Shown here: piece by piece, positions 38,318 through 47,217 of the stretch
Layout of the letters: each line of letters starts with the position of its first letter
Numbering within the stretch: position 1 is the first letter of the stretch
Notes under the pieces: model-generated
The model's database searches: none
Seen by the model: the letters and a program-made list of their open reading frames with translations, nothing else
What the model was told of the DNA's origin: nothing
DNA from: Curtobacterium sp. Leaf261
GTDB lineage: Bacteria; Actinomycetota; Actinomycetes; Actinomycetales; Microbacteriaceae
DNA length: 49,691 nt
Direction of reading: 5' to 3'
Assembly (NCBI RefSeq): GCF_001422205.1
Contig: NZ_LMMJ01000004.1
Location: 1 to 49,691, forward strand
Translations under genes and position numbers: made by a program

Positions 38318-38357
38318 CGATAGCCCACCATTAGGTTTTCGTAATCGTGGGCTATCG
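38318..38357. promoter_or_regulatory. Operator-like inverted repeat before the ATPase gene
   Basis: CGATAGCCCAC (38318-38328) and GTGGGCTATCG (38347-38357) are perfect inverses; ATTA/TAAT continue the symmetry inside. An extra half CGATAG lies at 38308-38313. AT-rich CACTATATG follows and includes the ATG at 38366. The repeat probably binds a repressor, perhaps the gene's own product. Confidence 0.6.
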
Positions 38358-38365
38358 TTCACTAT

Positions 38366-39577
38366 ATGTTGGCGGAACAGAACCCCTACAGTCCGGGATC
38401 AGGACGGCGACCTCCTGAGCTGGTTGGCCGGACCGGCGAGCTCGAGGCGTTCGACACGCTGCGTGCTCGGGTAGCCAGCGGCCGCGGTGATCGTGGTGTG
38501 GTGCTCACCGGGCTCCGTGGCGTGGGGAAGACGGTTCTGCTGAACGAGATGTACCGGATGGCTGAGTCGTTTGAGTGGTTGACCGTCCGGATCGAAGCGC
38601 GTCGGGATGAGGCCGGAGTCCACGCGGTACGGCGTGCACTGGCACGCGGGCTGATGGCGTCATCTCGGAAGCTCGCTCGAACCACGTTGTCGTCACGGAT
38701 GCGTGGGGCGTTGGGCACGATCTCGTCGTTCAACGCGAAGGTTGGGGCGACCGGCATTGAACTCGGCGTTGAACTCAGTCAGGGGCGCGCGGACTCGGGG
38801 GATGCCGAGGTAGATCTGCTCGAGCTCGTCGAGGACGTCTCGCTTGCGCTGGGGGAGCGCCGGCGGGCGTTCGGGGTGTTCATCGACGAGATGCAAGACC
38901 TCGATTCCGAGACGATGGGGGCACTGATCGCGGCCCAGCATCTCGCGAATCAGCAGGACTGGCCCTTCTACATCATCGCCGCCGGGCTCCCCAATCTCCC
39001 ACGAGTGCTCACCGAGACACGGTCGTACGCCGAGCGGCTCTTCAACTATCGGCAGATCGGGAAGTTCAGCCGCGAGGAGGCAGCGCGCGCGCTCCGTGAC
39101 CCAGCCGAGCGGCTGGGCGCAAAGTTCGCTCCCGACGCGCTCGACGTGCTGTTGGATGCCGCCGACGGCTACCCATACTTCATCCAGGAGTACGGGCAGG
39201 CAGTATGGAACCTCTCACCTGAAGCGTTCATCGAACCTTCGGACGCGGTCGCAGCGGTGCGCCACGGTACTGAGCAGCTTGACGGCGGGTTCTTCCGGTC
39301 ACGGTGGCAGCGCGCGACTCGGTCCGAGCGGCGCATGCTGCGCGCAATGGCAGCCGACGGTGAGGGTCCATCCTCCACTGCAGTTGTAGCGCAGCGAATG
39401 GAGATCCAGCCCAGCAGCGTCGGACCGTATCGCGCCGCCCTCATCAGCAAGGGCCTCGTGTACGCACCAGAACACGGCCAAGTTGCGTTCACCGTGCCGG
39501 GGATGGCTGGCTACGTCGAGCGGCATCACGAAGACATCGACGACGCTTCCGGCACCTCTATCAGCTCCGACCGCTGA
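38366..39577 (+). CDS. AAA/ORC-type ATPase
   Basis: A 403-residue ATPase starting MLAEQNPYSPGSGRRPPELV. Walker A is GLRGVGKT (about 50-57), Walker B VFIDEMQDL. Then come AAGLPNLPRVLTETRSYAER (sensor 1 region) and a C-terminal winged helix (SSTAVVAQRMEIQPSSVGPY). NPYxPGxGxxPPxLVGR at the N-terminus is typical of a widespread family of stand-alone ATPases in actinobacteria, whose role is not well known. It lies behind an inverted-repeat operator and between dif-like sites C and D. Confidence 0.82.
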   Translation: MLAEQNPYSPGSGRRPPELVGRTGELEAFDTLRARVASGRGDRGVVLTGLRGVGKTVLLNEMYRMAESFEWLTVRIEARRDEAGVHAVRRALARGLMASSRKLARTTLSSRMRGALGTISSFNAKVGATGIELGVELSQGRADSGDAEVDLLELVEDVSLALGERRRAFGVFIDEMQDLDSETMGALIAAQHLANQQDWPFYIIAAGLPNLPRVLTETRSYAERLFNYRQIGKFSREEAARALRDPAERLGAKFAPDALDVLLDAADGYPYFIQEYGQAVWNLSPEAFIEPSDAVAAVRHGTEQLDGGFFRSRWQRATRSERRMLRAMAADGEGPSSTAVVAQRMEIQPSSVGPYRAALISKGLVYAPEHGQVAFTVPGMAGYVERHHEDIDDASGTSISSDR

Positions 39578-39793
39578 ACAAGGCGGCGTGACCACCCTGA
39601 CCGCAATGCCGGATCATCCGGTACGACGTCCGGCCGCGGAGGGTGTCGGCGGCCGGTCTTGCTGATCCAGACACGGGGGCAGCTTCCTGGCCATTCGCAG
39701 CAGCGAGGCGCGGACACTCTCGAGCCCACGCGTGTTGGTGCGGCTGCCGCGCGGCATCGATGGGTCCGAGGGCTCGAGGCACCACTGTGGATG
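39578..39793. other. Intergenic, no supported gene
   Basis: A leftward frame beginning inside dif-like site D (MTIIGSHPQWCLEPSD ... GLESVRASLLRMARKLP) has some protein-like character but no ribosome binding site. I leave it uncalled. Confidence 0.25.
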
Positions 39794-39821
39794 TGAGCCG
39801 ATAATCGTCATTATGTCAGTC
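39794..39821 (+). other. dif-like Xer site D
   Basis: XerC-type arm TGAGCCGATAA (39794-39804), spacer TCGTCA, XerD-type arm TTATGTCAGTC (39811-39821). A very good match. It provides the TAA stop codon of the leftward relaxase-like frame that follows. Confidence 0.8.
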
Positions 39822-40455
39822 TGAGTGCTGAGTGGGCGCCTTGGGTGCTGCGCAAACCATGCAGGACCGCATCTGCTGCCGGGCTCATCCCCAGGTCGCC
39901 GCTGGTGCGGAAGGCATCAGCGATGACGTCTGCCAGGACGTCGCGGTCCGGGAGGGCGACTTGCACGGTGGGTGCCGTGATTGATGCGAGCCAGCGGTCG
40001 CACTCGGCCTGATGTTCGGCGGTGCTGGCAACGAATGCGTTGCGGAGTTGACGCACGTACGCCTCTCGCACCTGTGCCGTTGTCGGGGTGTAAGCCGCGG
40101 TCACGAGGATCCCGTGTTGTCTGCGTTCACGGGCATCATCATCCCGGATTCGTTCCCCTGATTGGCGGCTCGGGCGGGCCTCGCGTCGCATCTGATCTCG
40201 ATCGCGGTCCAGCGGTTGCAGTGTTGGGCCCGGAACCCCGCCATGACGGAGCTGTTCGGCGGTTCGTGCCGCGTTCATACGGTTCTGTTCCCGCAACCGC
40301 TCGGCAACCGTCGATGTGCGTTCCGATTCTGCTGCCCGCGTCGACAGCTCAGCTGGCGGCTCGTTGATGAGGGCCGCGGACTTGTGCATGGCCGTCACGC
40401 GCTGCTGCAGCTCGGCACCGGCCGCGCGCTCGGTCTGCGGTGGACGTACGGTCAT
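39811..40455 (-). pseudogene. Relaxase fragment joined to a phage-like small protein
   Basis: Leftward 214-codon frame. Its N-terminal 60 residues (ELQQRVTAMHKSAALINEPP; RTAEQL) match the middle-to-late part of TraA (RLQERVTALHKAAALSTAPE), so this is a relaxase scrap without the catalytic or helicase domains. The second half (AYTPTTAQVREAYVRQLRNA then FVASTAEHQAECDRWLASI) is unrelated and resembles small phage/plasmid proteins; it may be a separate gene with an internal start. The frame ends in the dif-like site. Confidence 0.55.
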
Positions 40456-40963
40456 CCGATGCTCGCACCGCTGGCGCTGATCGTGAAGGCAAGGGTTGTG
40501 GTGCGCATCGGGGGCACCGGACTCGTCGCCAGTGCCCTACGTTCCTGCTGACGAAGGGCGAACATCATCTCGAATCTGGCCGGCTGGGAAGCCGCGAGCG
40601 CTCGAGCGCGACCGGTCACACCGGAGGACGACCATCAGTCCCCGCCGGCTACCGGCGCTCTCGTCGGCGCAATCGCGGGGAGCCAGACGCTCGACGCCTT
40701 CAGCTTTTTCATACTCTTCACACCGCTGATCAGTGCATGCTCCGAACGGATGACCGGCTCGGCATTGACTTCACGAAAGCTCACGAAGAGATCGTGCGCC
40801 CGGGCGCTGTACTTTCTCGGGGCAATTGGGTACGAATCGTCACTGTGGCTCTAGCTTCAGCGGTGCGGGCCAGGTAACTTCAACTGCGCCGGTTTTTCGG
40901 AAACGGCGATGCCTTGACGAGAATCGCCTGATCCGTTTTCCGCCGAGGCATCCTCACGCCCGG
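40456..40963. other. No gene seen
   Basis: Frames on both strands lack ribosome binding sites and protein-like composition. It probably represents decayed DNA between the relaxase scrap and the DUF7882-like gene. Confidence 0.35.
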
Positions 40964-41398
40964 TCACAGAGAGTCCTCCGAGGGTTGTTTCCGCTCCCCG
41001 GCCAACGGACGAGGGGTGCGCTGCTGGCGGGACGGGACTCGATCCTTTGGCCAGTCGACTGCGTCTCCGCTTGTGCCGGGGAGGCGGGTAGTACGGTCCT
41101 GAACGGGCTCTTCGACAGCGTGCAGGCCCCGTCCCGAATCGGCGAGCTCGTATAGGGCAGCCAGCCAAGTCGGGTTGATTGCTGGCGGTCTCCCGCCGGC
41201 GAACTTGAACCGTAACCCGATCGATGGGGCGAGCCACACGGTAGAGCGGCCGTCACCCGTTTCGGCGGGTTCCCGCCAGGAAAACATCATCGATTCGTTT
41301 CGCCGGAACTTGTTGATGATGACGATCTGCAGGTGCGCGAGGAGGCGGTCTTCGACCTTGAACTCGAGGACGTCGCCATCGTAAACGATGTATCCCAT
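40964..41398 (-). CDS. DUF7882-like small protein
   Basis: A 144-residue protein, MGYIVYDGDVLEFKVEDRLL then AHLQIVIINKFRRNESMMFS, STVWLAPSIGLRFKFAGGRP and PAINPTWLAALYELADSGRG. This is the pattern of a small family (DUF7882-like) that I know mainly from Microbacteriaceae. These proteins appear in several copies per genome; function unknown. The usual family length is shorter (about 100-115), so the last 35 residues here may be readthrough after loss of the native end. Confidence 0.75.
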   Translation of the reverse strand: MGYIVYDGDVLEFKVEDRLLAHLQIVIINKFRRNESMMFSWREPAETGDGRSTVWLAPSIGLRFKFAGGRPPAINPTWLAALYELADSGRGLHAVEEPVQDRTTRLPGTSGDAVDWPKDRVPSRQQRTPRPLAGERKQPSEDSL

Positions 41399-41962
41399 GC
41401 GGATTCTGCTCTCAGTGAGAGCCCAGCTGTGTCAGCGAGGTCTGGGCTGAACGTTGTGCGGGAACACCCACGCACCATGCCGTTGCCCCTCATCGCGCCA
41501 CAGACTTGTGGTTCCATCACCGCACACCGTGGCGCGGCCGCTGGGGCTCTCCTCAGAGCTGCATCCTAAGCCCCCGGAACGCAGCGGTGTGAGACCGCAC
41601 CCGAAGCGGCCCCACACCGTGCCGAGAGGCCCTGATCCGCGCCCCCCGCAATAAGTCATGCTTGTCGCGACGAGCGGCACCGACCAGAGCTAGACGTAAC
41701 TCGACCGGTCTGGTACAAAAGCTCAGGCTTGCTGGCAGGTTCAGCAAGCGTCCGGGACTGCTGCGCCGCGCGAGCTGACCAAGTTCTACCGGTTAGCCCT
41801 AAGCCGCCGGTCCCGCGACGGCGATGCACCCAAAGCCGATGAGGCTGAGCCGCCTGAATAGCCCCCGCTCGGCGTCTTATTATGTACGCAGACGATATGT
41901 ATAATGTAAGCGGATCATTATCGGTTGTCTCGTCCGTTCTCGTTTCCTGCCGGTCCAATAGC
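41399..41962. other. No gene seen
   Basis: No convincing frame. The patch 41877-41930 is AT-rich for this DNA and contains CATTATCGG, a dif XerC-like half-site in reverse, without a matching XerD arm at the right distance. Confidence 0.35.
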
Positions 41963-42582
41963 TTATCCGGCGCGACGAGAGCGCTGCCGGTCGCCAGGCT
42001 TCGTTCCGTACTGCTGGCCACACTTCTCGCGGATGGCCTCTTCCACGACGTTGCGAATCGTCCCCTCGCCGCCGTCAACTGCGGCGTCGATCAGATCCTG
42101 CACGTCCAGTGCGAGGCGTGTGCTCGACCAGCCTTCCGGACGAGGTGGTTCTGCCACCAGGCCCCGAGGTCGCGCTCGTCGACGTACTGCTGTTCCCGAC
42201 GTTGGAGAATCCCGTCGACGCCAAGCTGCTTGGCCACGTGTGCCCGGAAATCCTGGAGGCGCCTACGCCAGCCAGCGGGTGTGGCGACCGCGAGGGTCCA
42301 ACGGCGCATGCGTGCGAGGGCTGCCCGTACGCGGCCGCGAGGGAGTCCTGCTCGATCCGCCACTGCCTCAAGTGCGTGCTCGTCGGTGGTCAGAGTTTCG
42401 TAGACCCGGCGTGCCGTGGGTCCGAGTCCTGCGCGGGTGAAGACGTCGTGGCGTCCAGCGTCGAGCCTGTCTTCTAGAGCGTCTAGCAGGGTGACTCTCG
42501 CGTCGAAGAACTCGGCCGGGGCGCGGGCGGTCGGTCGCCGCTCAGCGCTGCTGTCAAGTCCACACTCGGACCCGTGTGCCAT
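41963..42582 (-). pseudogene. Hypothetical gene, probably frameshifted
   Basis: The leftward frame from 42582 reads RVYETLTTDEHALEAVADRA, GLPRGRVRAALARMRRWTLA (a winged-helix-like segment) and LQDFRAHVAKQLGVDGILQR. Near 42150 it changes to a weak sequence. Another frame carries on with RPEGWSSTRLALDVQDLIDA and TIRNVVEEAIREKCGQQY, ending at 41963. One shift joins the two. The HTH followed by helices might be the end of a plasmid replication or DNA-binding protein; I cannot place the family. Confidence 0.45.
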
Positions 42583-42731
42583 CCAGCTGTTGAGGCGCTT
42601 CGTGACCCTCGAGCGGGGCTGCGGCTTCTCTGCCGACCCACAATGGGGTACTTCGACGTTCGAGAAACTCAGCTACTGTCGAACCACCCCATGAGCGCCA
42701 CGGACGGCGCACTCGAGACAGGAGCGTCCCC

Positions 42732-43229
42732 ATGGTGAGATCGACCTCCGCTGACGACGGGGACACTGCGCCCGCGGCCGAGCATGACCCGATGAGCGAA
42801 GCGCTTGGGGCGTTCGTGCTGATGCATCGCGCGAATGCTCTGGTGACGGTACAGCTGGCGCAACAGTACGGCTGCGGTGTGACTGACATGCGAGCCCTGG
42901 TGTTCATCGCCGGCGGCGGTGACACCACCCCTGGTTCCATCGGGCGTGAGCTCGGGCTCAGCAGCGGCGCCACCACGACCCTTGTTGACCGTCTCGAGAG
43001 CGCTGACTGGGCTCATCGTGTGCCGAATCCGCATGATCGTCGGAGCTCGTACCTGGAATTGCGGCCCGGTGGGCGAGCGGTACTGGAAGAGATCACCGCG
43101 ATCTACGCGGCAGCGTTCACCGCGGCGACCGACGGCGCAGCATCGCCGGCGAGCTTTGATGGTCTGACAAGTGCATTCACGAGCGTGGGAGCTGCGTTGC
43201 GCGCCACGGTCGACCGCGGATCGCGCTGA
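42732..43229 (+). CDS. MarR-family transcriptional regulator
   Basis: A 165-residue regulator. The winged-helix core is DMRALVFIAGGGDTTPGSIG then RELGLSSGATTTLVDRLESA, followed by the wing HRVPNPHDRRSSYLELRPGG, where DRR(S) is the family hallmark. N- and C-terminal helices form the dimer interface. ATG 42732. MarR proteins normally repress a nearby gene and respond to small ligands; no efflux or enzyme gene is adjacent, so its target is unknown. Confidence 0.88.
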   Translation: MVRSTSADDGDTAPAAEHDPMSEALGAFVLMHRANALVTVQLAQQYGCGVTDMRALVFIAGGGDTTPGSIGRELGLSSGATTTLVDRLESADWAHRVPNPHDRRSSYLELRPGGRAVLEEITAIYAAAFTAATDGAASPASFDGLTSAFTSVGAALRATVDRGSR

Positions 43230-43323
43230 CGAGCATCTGGCGGGAACCCGCCCATCGCCGGAAAGCGAACGGGATCGAGCAGGTTTGCTCCTCGAGAACG
43301 GTTCGCTCTACCCTCGTCTGGAA

Positions 43324-43563
43324 ATGTGGAGAACGGATGACCCGAACGAGCTGACACCCGACGAGGTGCGTCGCCATCTCCGCGCTCAGGAGCAACGCAA
43401 GCAGCTCGACCACCTCCGGTCCTTACCGGTTGAGTGGCGGAGACGGGGCATGTTGGATCCGGGCGCGATCCGAGCGCTGGTGGAAGACCGCTTGAGGTCT
43501 GACTACGGCACCAGCGGCGAACCGGAAGTCCGTTATGCGGACTTTCTCAGCGACGCAAACTGA
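43324..43563 (+). CDS. Small hypothetical protein
   Basis: A 79-residue charged helical protein, MWRTDDPNELTPDEVRRHLR then AQEQRKQLDHLRSLPVEWRR. The upstream extension in frame back to 43171 overlaps marR and is not protein-like, so ATG 43324 is chosen, though its ribosome binding site is weak. No family recognised. Confidence 0.5.
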   Translation: MWRTDDPNELTPDEVRRHLRAQEQRKQLDHLRSLPVEWRRRGMLDPGAIRALVEDRLRSDYGTSGEPEVRYADFLSDAN

Positions 43564-43730
43564 CCGCGGGCCCTTGCCCGGCAGGGGTGAAATGGGCGAT
43601 CTGCGGTCGGGCTCGGCGACGTCCAGGACGAGGACTGTCGGTCATCCTGGTACTCGTGCATCCCGGCATGTCCGACGGGCAACTGGCAGTGCACGCCGAA
43701 CAGCTCACCATCACATCCTGAAAAAGTCAC
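43533..43730 (-). CDS. Possible Cys/His small protein
   Basis: A leftward 65-codon frame (GTG 43730) with GCDGELFGVHCQLPVGHAGM then HEY. C...C-x-LPxGHxGxH is a recurrent small metal-site pattern in actinobacterial proteins. The C-terminal half is low in information and overlaps the end of the rightward gene. Uncertain. Confidence 0.35.
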   Translation of the reverse strand: MTFSGCDGELFGVHCQLPVGHAGMHEYQDDRQSSSWTSPSPTADRPFHPCRARARGQFASLRKSA

Positions 43731-44222
43731 GACGCAGATGATACCGACTCCCCGACCCCGGCAAGTTGCTGCCCATCCGCGTCGAAACCAGCGCGAGCCA
43801 GGGTGCCAGGGCTCCGCGGCGACGATCCGGATCATGATCTCCGTCGCCACGTGAGCGGGAACCTACCTGCCCCGCAACAGTTGTCCTGTGTCCGATGCGC
43901 ACAGGTCATCGCATCGCCAGAACACGCTCGGACGGGCCTGGCCGATTGCAGCGGTCGTGACGCGGAGGCGAGCGCCCTCTCGGGTTCGGGTCCATTGAGG
44001 GCGCTCGTGTCCGACCACACGATCAGATGCGTGTCGCCGGCCGCCGGGGGCGGCCGGCCGGACCCCCGTCCGGAACGCGGCCAGCCTATGCCTCGGTCAT
44101 CGAGATTCACGACCATGTGCCTACTTCTGGGGCAACCATGTCCCCGTACCGGCTGCTTACAGTGGTGTCCCCCCACCTGGCGCAGCCTGATCGCGCCGAC
44201 AATGCGTGTTCCTGGAGCCCAC
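43731..44222. other. No supported gene
   Basis: A rightward open frame runs through into the sigma gene, but its composition is not protein-like before 44223. A XerC-like half-site CGCGCCGACAA occurs at 44192-44202 just before the sigma gene, without a good XerD arm. Confidence 0.35.
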
Positions 44223-44828
44223 ATGACTGCATTTCGAACACGACGACCAACGTGGGAAGCAGCGTCTGACGAAGCGCTGCTCGCCGCAATCCGAGACGGT
44301 GATCGCGCAGCATTCGGGGAGCTCTACCGCCGGATGTCACATCAGCTCCTCGGCTACGTCCAGCGCCGCCTCGTCGACCACGCTCAGGCCGAGGAGGTGC
44401 TGCAGGAGGTGTTCCTCCACGTCTGGCAGAACGCGGCGCAGTTCGACCCAGCACGAGCCAGAGTGTCGACGTGGATGCACCGCGTCGCTCATGGACGCGC
44501 CATCGACCGGATCCGTTCCGCGCAAGCTGCCAGCGACCGCGACCGTCGGATCGGGATCTCCGAGTACCAGGGCACGGACAACACCACCGAGGAGTGGTTC
44601 GAGTCACTCGACGATCGCGCAGCCCTGCAGCGCGCACTCGCGCAACTGACGCCGCTGCAACGCGAAGCCGTCATGCTGCGGTACCTCAGTGACCTTGGCG
44701 GCGTTGAGACCGCTCAATTGCTCGGCATTAAGGCTGCGACCGCGAAGACTCGCGTTCGCGACGGGCTGCTTGCGCTCCGGCTACTGCTCGACGCCGAGGG
44801 CGCTCAGGCGGAGCTTGTACTGCGCTAG
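44223..44828 (+). CDS. ECF sigma factor (SigK-like)
   Basis: A 201-residue sigma factor. Region 2: LLAAIRDGDRAAFGELYRRM, EEVLQEVFLHVWQNAAQFDP and STWMHRVAHGRAIDRIRSAQ. Region 4: LTPLQREAVMLRYLSDLGGV then ETAQLLGIKAATAKTRVRDG. The layout resembles SigK, whose partner is the membrane anti-sigma RskA, but no anti-sigma gene follows; instead an opposing enoyl-CoA hydratase gene lies downstream. It is therefore an orphan, possibly separated from its regulator. ATG 44223 is the natural start (EPT-like upstream sequence is not coding). Confidence 0.85.
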   Translation: MTAFRTRRPTWEAASDEALLAAIRDGDRAAFGELYRRMSHQLLGYVQRRLVDHAQAEEVLQEVFLHVWQNAAQFDPARARVSTWMHRVAHGRAIDRIRSAQAASDRDRRIGISEYQGTDNTTEEWFESLDDRAALQRALAQLTPLQREAVMLRYLSDLGGVETAQLLGIKAATAKTRVRDGLLALRLLLDAEGAQAELVLR

Positions 44829-44904
44829 TCTCGCGGTTGGCGCGGAAATTCAGAGCGAGCGCTGCATGCCAGCACTCCCCCTTGCGTGCACTATCCGGCG
44901 GGCG

Positions 44905-45690
44905 TCACGGCCGCTTCTGGTCGAAGAACGCAGCGCTCCGAGCGGCGACACTCGGATTGCCGGCGCAGAGCGCGTAGCCCCACATTGCCTCGACGCGGAG
45001 CTGATCGTGGAGCGTCCGGCCGATGACTTCCTTGATGGTTTCCTTCGCGGACTCGATGGCCGCTTGATCGTTCCGCAGGATGGACGCGATGACCCGCTCG
45101 GTCTCAGCCCGGAGCTCTGCGGAGGGCACCACCCTGTTCACCATGTTCGCCGTCAGCGCCCGTTGCGCGTCGACTGGTTCGCCGGTCAGGAGCATCTCGG
45201 TGGTGAACCATACCCCCGTGGCGTTCAGTAGCCGTACGATGCCGCCGTCGGCGGAGTGCATGCCCCGACGTACCTCAAAGGTCCCGAACCGGGATCGGTC
45301 CGATGCGATCCGGATGTCGCACGCCATCGCGAGCTCGACACCGTGGCCGAGGCACCATCCGTCGATCATCGCGAGGATCGGTTTCCGGATGTCGGCAAGT
45401 GGTCCGCGTGTGATTCCGGAGACTCCGGCGTCGAGTCGGTTGCGGCCCGCCATCGGTCCTTCCTCCTGCCACTGGGGAGCATGTGTCCGGAGGTCCGCGC
45501 CGGACGTGAAGTCCGCGCCGGCCCCCGTCAGGACTGCGACTCGTAGCGTGTCGTCACCGTGGAAGTCGGTGAAAACCTCGACGAGCCGTTCGTGCATTTG
45601 CTCGTCGACTGCGTTCTTCACCTCCGGCCGGTTCAACGTGATCCACGCGACGGGTCCGACCTTGTCGTAGAGGACGCTTTCGGCGATCAT
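44905..45690 (-). CDS. Enoyl-CoA hydratase/isomerase family protein
   Basis: A 261-residue crotonase-fold enzyme. Oxyanion-hole regions are AGADFTSGADLRTHAPQ and KPILAMIDGWCLGHGVELAM, with ACDIRIASDRSRFGTFEVRR following. The Glu pair of true hydratases is not fully matched (MHSADGGIVRLL where P..G is usual), so isomerase or another crotonase activity is possible. Its start overlaps the end of the acyl-CoA ligase remnant (ATGA), so the two came as an operon from a chromosome. It probably acted in fatty acid or aromatic acid breakdown. Confidence 0.88.
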   Translation of the reverse strand: MIAESVLYDKVGPVAWITLNRPEVKNAVDEQMHERLVEVFTDFHGDDTLRVAVLTGAGADFTSGADLRTHAPQWQEEGPMAGRNRLDAGVSGITRGPLADIRKPILAMIDGWCLGHGVELAMACDIRIASDRSRFGTFEVRRGMHSADGGIVRLLNATGVWFTTEMLLTGEPVDAQRALTANMVNRVVPSAELRAETERVIASILRNDQAAIESAKETIKEVIGRTLHDQLRVEAMWGYALCAGNPSVAARSAAFFDQKRP

Positions 45691-46050
45691 CGAGTCGCCT
45701 CAAGGGCCAGATCGCGCCGGATCAGGTCCTTCCGGACCTTCCCGCTCGCTGTCGTCGGTAACGCGTCCATGAACACGATCTGCTTCGGCACCTTGTATCG
45801 GGCGATCCGATCTCGAGCGTGGAGCACGAGTGCGGCCTCGTCCAGTTCATTCCCGGGCCGGCGCACCACCGCAGCCGTGATCCGCTCCCCCCAGGTGTCG
45901 TCGGGGACACCGACCACCACGACTTGGGCGACGCCGGGGTGTTCCGCGAGGGCGTTCTCGACCTCGATGGAGTGGACGTTCTCGCCGCCGGTGACGATCA
46001 TGTCGTTCTTGCGATCGCGGAGTGTGAGGTTGCCTGCCTCTACCCGAGGG
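45687..46050 (-). pseudogene. C-terminal domain of an AMP-forming acyl-CoA synthetase
   Basis: Only the last 120 codons remain: LTLRDRKNDMIVTGGENVHS (hinge and A8 region), EVENALAEHPGVAQVVVVGV and PTTASGKVRKDLIRRDL (A10 lysine). The adenylation domain is missing; upstream the frame passes into a transpeptidase fragment. It would have supplied CoA esters to the hydratase downstream of it. Confidence 0.8.
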
Positions 46051-46109
46051 CCATTCGTAGGCGTACCGAAGCGCCGCGTATCCAGCGAGGGATCTGGGGA
46101 CATGCTCAG

Positions 46110-46329
46110 TGTCGACAGCTGGATACCGATTCAGCTGCCAGGCGACGATCTCCACCATCGTGCCGAGCGGCAGCGTGTTGATCGCGTCGACCGCGTCGCC
46201 GCCCATCCGGACGCACCCGTGCGAGACTGCGCCCCGCGCGACGGACTTGTAGTGCACGCCGATTGGGCCGCCATCGTGGCCACCGTGAGGCTCGTCGGCG
46301 GACGCGGAGTGCAGCGTGGTCAGCTGCAT
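46110..46329 (-). pseudogene. Fragment of an L,D-transpeptidase (YkuD)
   Basis: The frame contains GGPIGVHYKSVARGAVSHGC then VRMGGDAVDAINTLPLGTMV; SHGCVRM is the catalytic Cys motif of peptidoglycan L,D-transpeptidases. The first half of the domain and the signal peptide are missing, and after VEIVA the sequence runs into the acyl-CoA synthetase remnant. Cut at both ends. Confidence 0.75.
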
Positions 46330-46383
46330 GGGGTGCACGGTCTTCCGAGCACTCCCAACCGTCAGAATCGCCCGGAGCTCGAA

Positions 46384-47097
46384 TCACATCTTCTCTTTGA
46401 GCCCGGACCGGACGAGTGCCCAGTTCACCGGATAGGCGGTGGCGAACCCGGCGAGCATCGCGATCTGCATCACGAACCAGAACTCGGGAGACAGCACGTC
46501 TGCGCGGCCACCGAAGAGTGCAGGAAGAACCAGGAACTGGGCCAGCGCCATCATCCCGTACATGCCCACCTGCCACGACGAGATCGAGAGGGTGTCCGCT
46601 TTGAGGGCCGCGATCAGACCCGCTCGGACGCCGAGTCCGCGCATCGGTGCGATGGAGAAGTACTGGAACACGATCCCCAGGCCGAACGCGAGCACGAAGT
46701 CCAGGATCCACCCCGCGAAGATCTCATCCTGGTAGAGCGTGCCGCGCCCGACGAGGACCCCGAGGACGGGGAACGCGACGAGCGCGAACTCCGCGACGAG
46801 GTCGCCGATCGCACATCCAGCGCCACAGTGACTCGTCCCGGTGGCGACGGCGACCAGCATCGGCGTGTCGCCAGCCGCGCTGCTCCGGCGTCCATGCGGT
46901 GCGGCTCTGCTGAAGCGTCGATAGAACCCGAGCCACACGACGCCGCCGAAGAGCATCGTGACCGGCCAGACGACGTTCATCACCGCCATCGGCTGCGGCC
47001 GCCGGCCCACGTCTCGCGCCACCCAGAGCGCACACACCACACCCACCCCGATCGACACCCATGCCAGGACGGTGAACCAGGCTGGGAACTGACCCAT
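46384..47097 (-). CDS. DUF4396 membrane protein
   Basis: A 237-residue protein, MGQFPAWFTVLAWVSIGVGV, with about six membrane helices. The GTSHCGAGCAIGDLVAEFAL segment with its two cysteines and ILDFVLAFGLGIVFQYFSIA PM are typical of DUF4396, a membrane family of unknown, possibly metal-related, role. The start at 47097 was set at the family-like N-terminus. The gene appears intact between two remnants. Confidence 0.82.
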   Translation of the reverse strand: MGQFPAWFTVLAWVSIGVGVVCALWVARDVGRRPQPMAVMNVVWPVTMLFGGVVWLGFYRRFSRAAPHGRRSSAAGDTPMLVAVATGTSHCGAGCAIGDLVAEFALVAFPVLGVLVGRGTLYQDEIFAGWILDFVLAFGLGIVFQYFSIAPMRGLGVRAGLIAALKADTLSISSWQVGMYGMMALAQFLVLPALFGGRADVLSPEFWFVMQIAMLAGFATAYPVNWALVRSGLKEKM

Positions 47098-47217
47098 CGA
47101 GAGGGTGATCGATCCAGGACGCACCACTGCATCCAACGCGTCCGCTCCGGACCTCGTCACCGTCGCGTCGCGTCGCGATGGTACCGTGCGCTCCTGATGA
47201 GCCCCGGCACGCCGCGA

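Noticed and set aside
41877..41930. dif-like site in the AT-rich patch
   Set aside because: CATTATCGG and TTATGTACG halves are present, but no arrangement gives two good arms with a 6-nt spacer.
44192..44219. dif-like site before the SigK-like gene
   Set aside because: The XerC arm CGCGCCGACAA is close, but the XerD position reads TTCCTGGAGCC and does not fit; kept only as a half-site.
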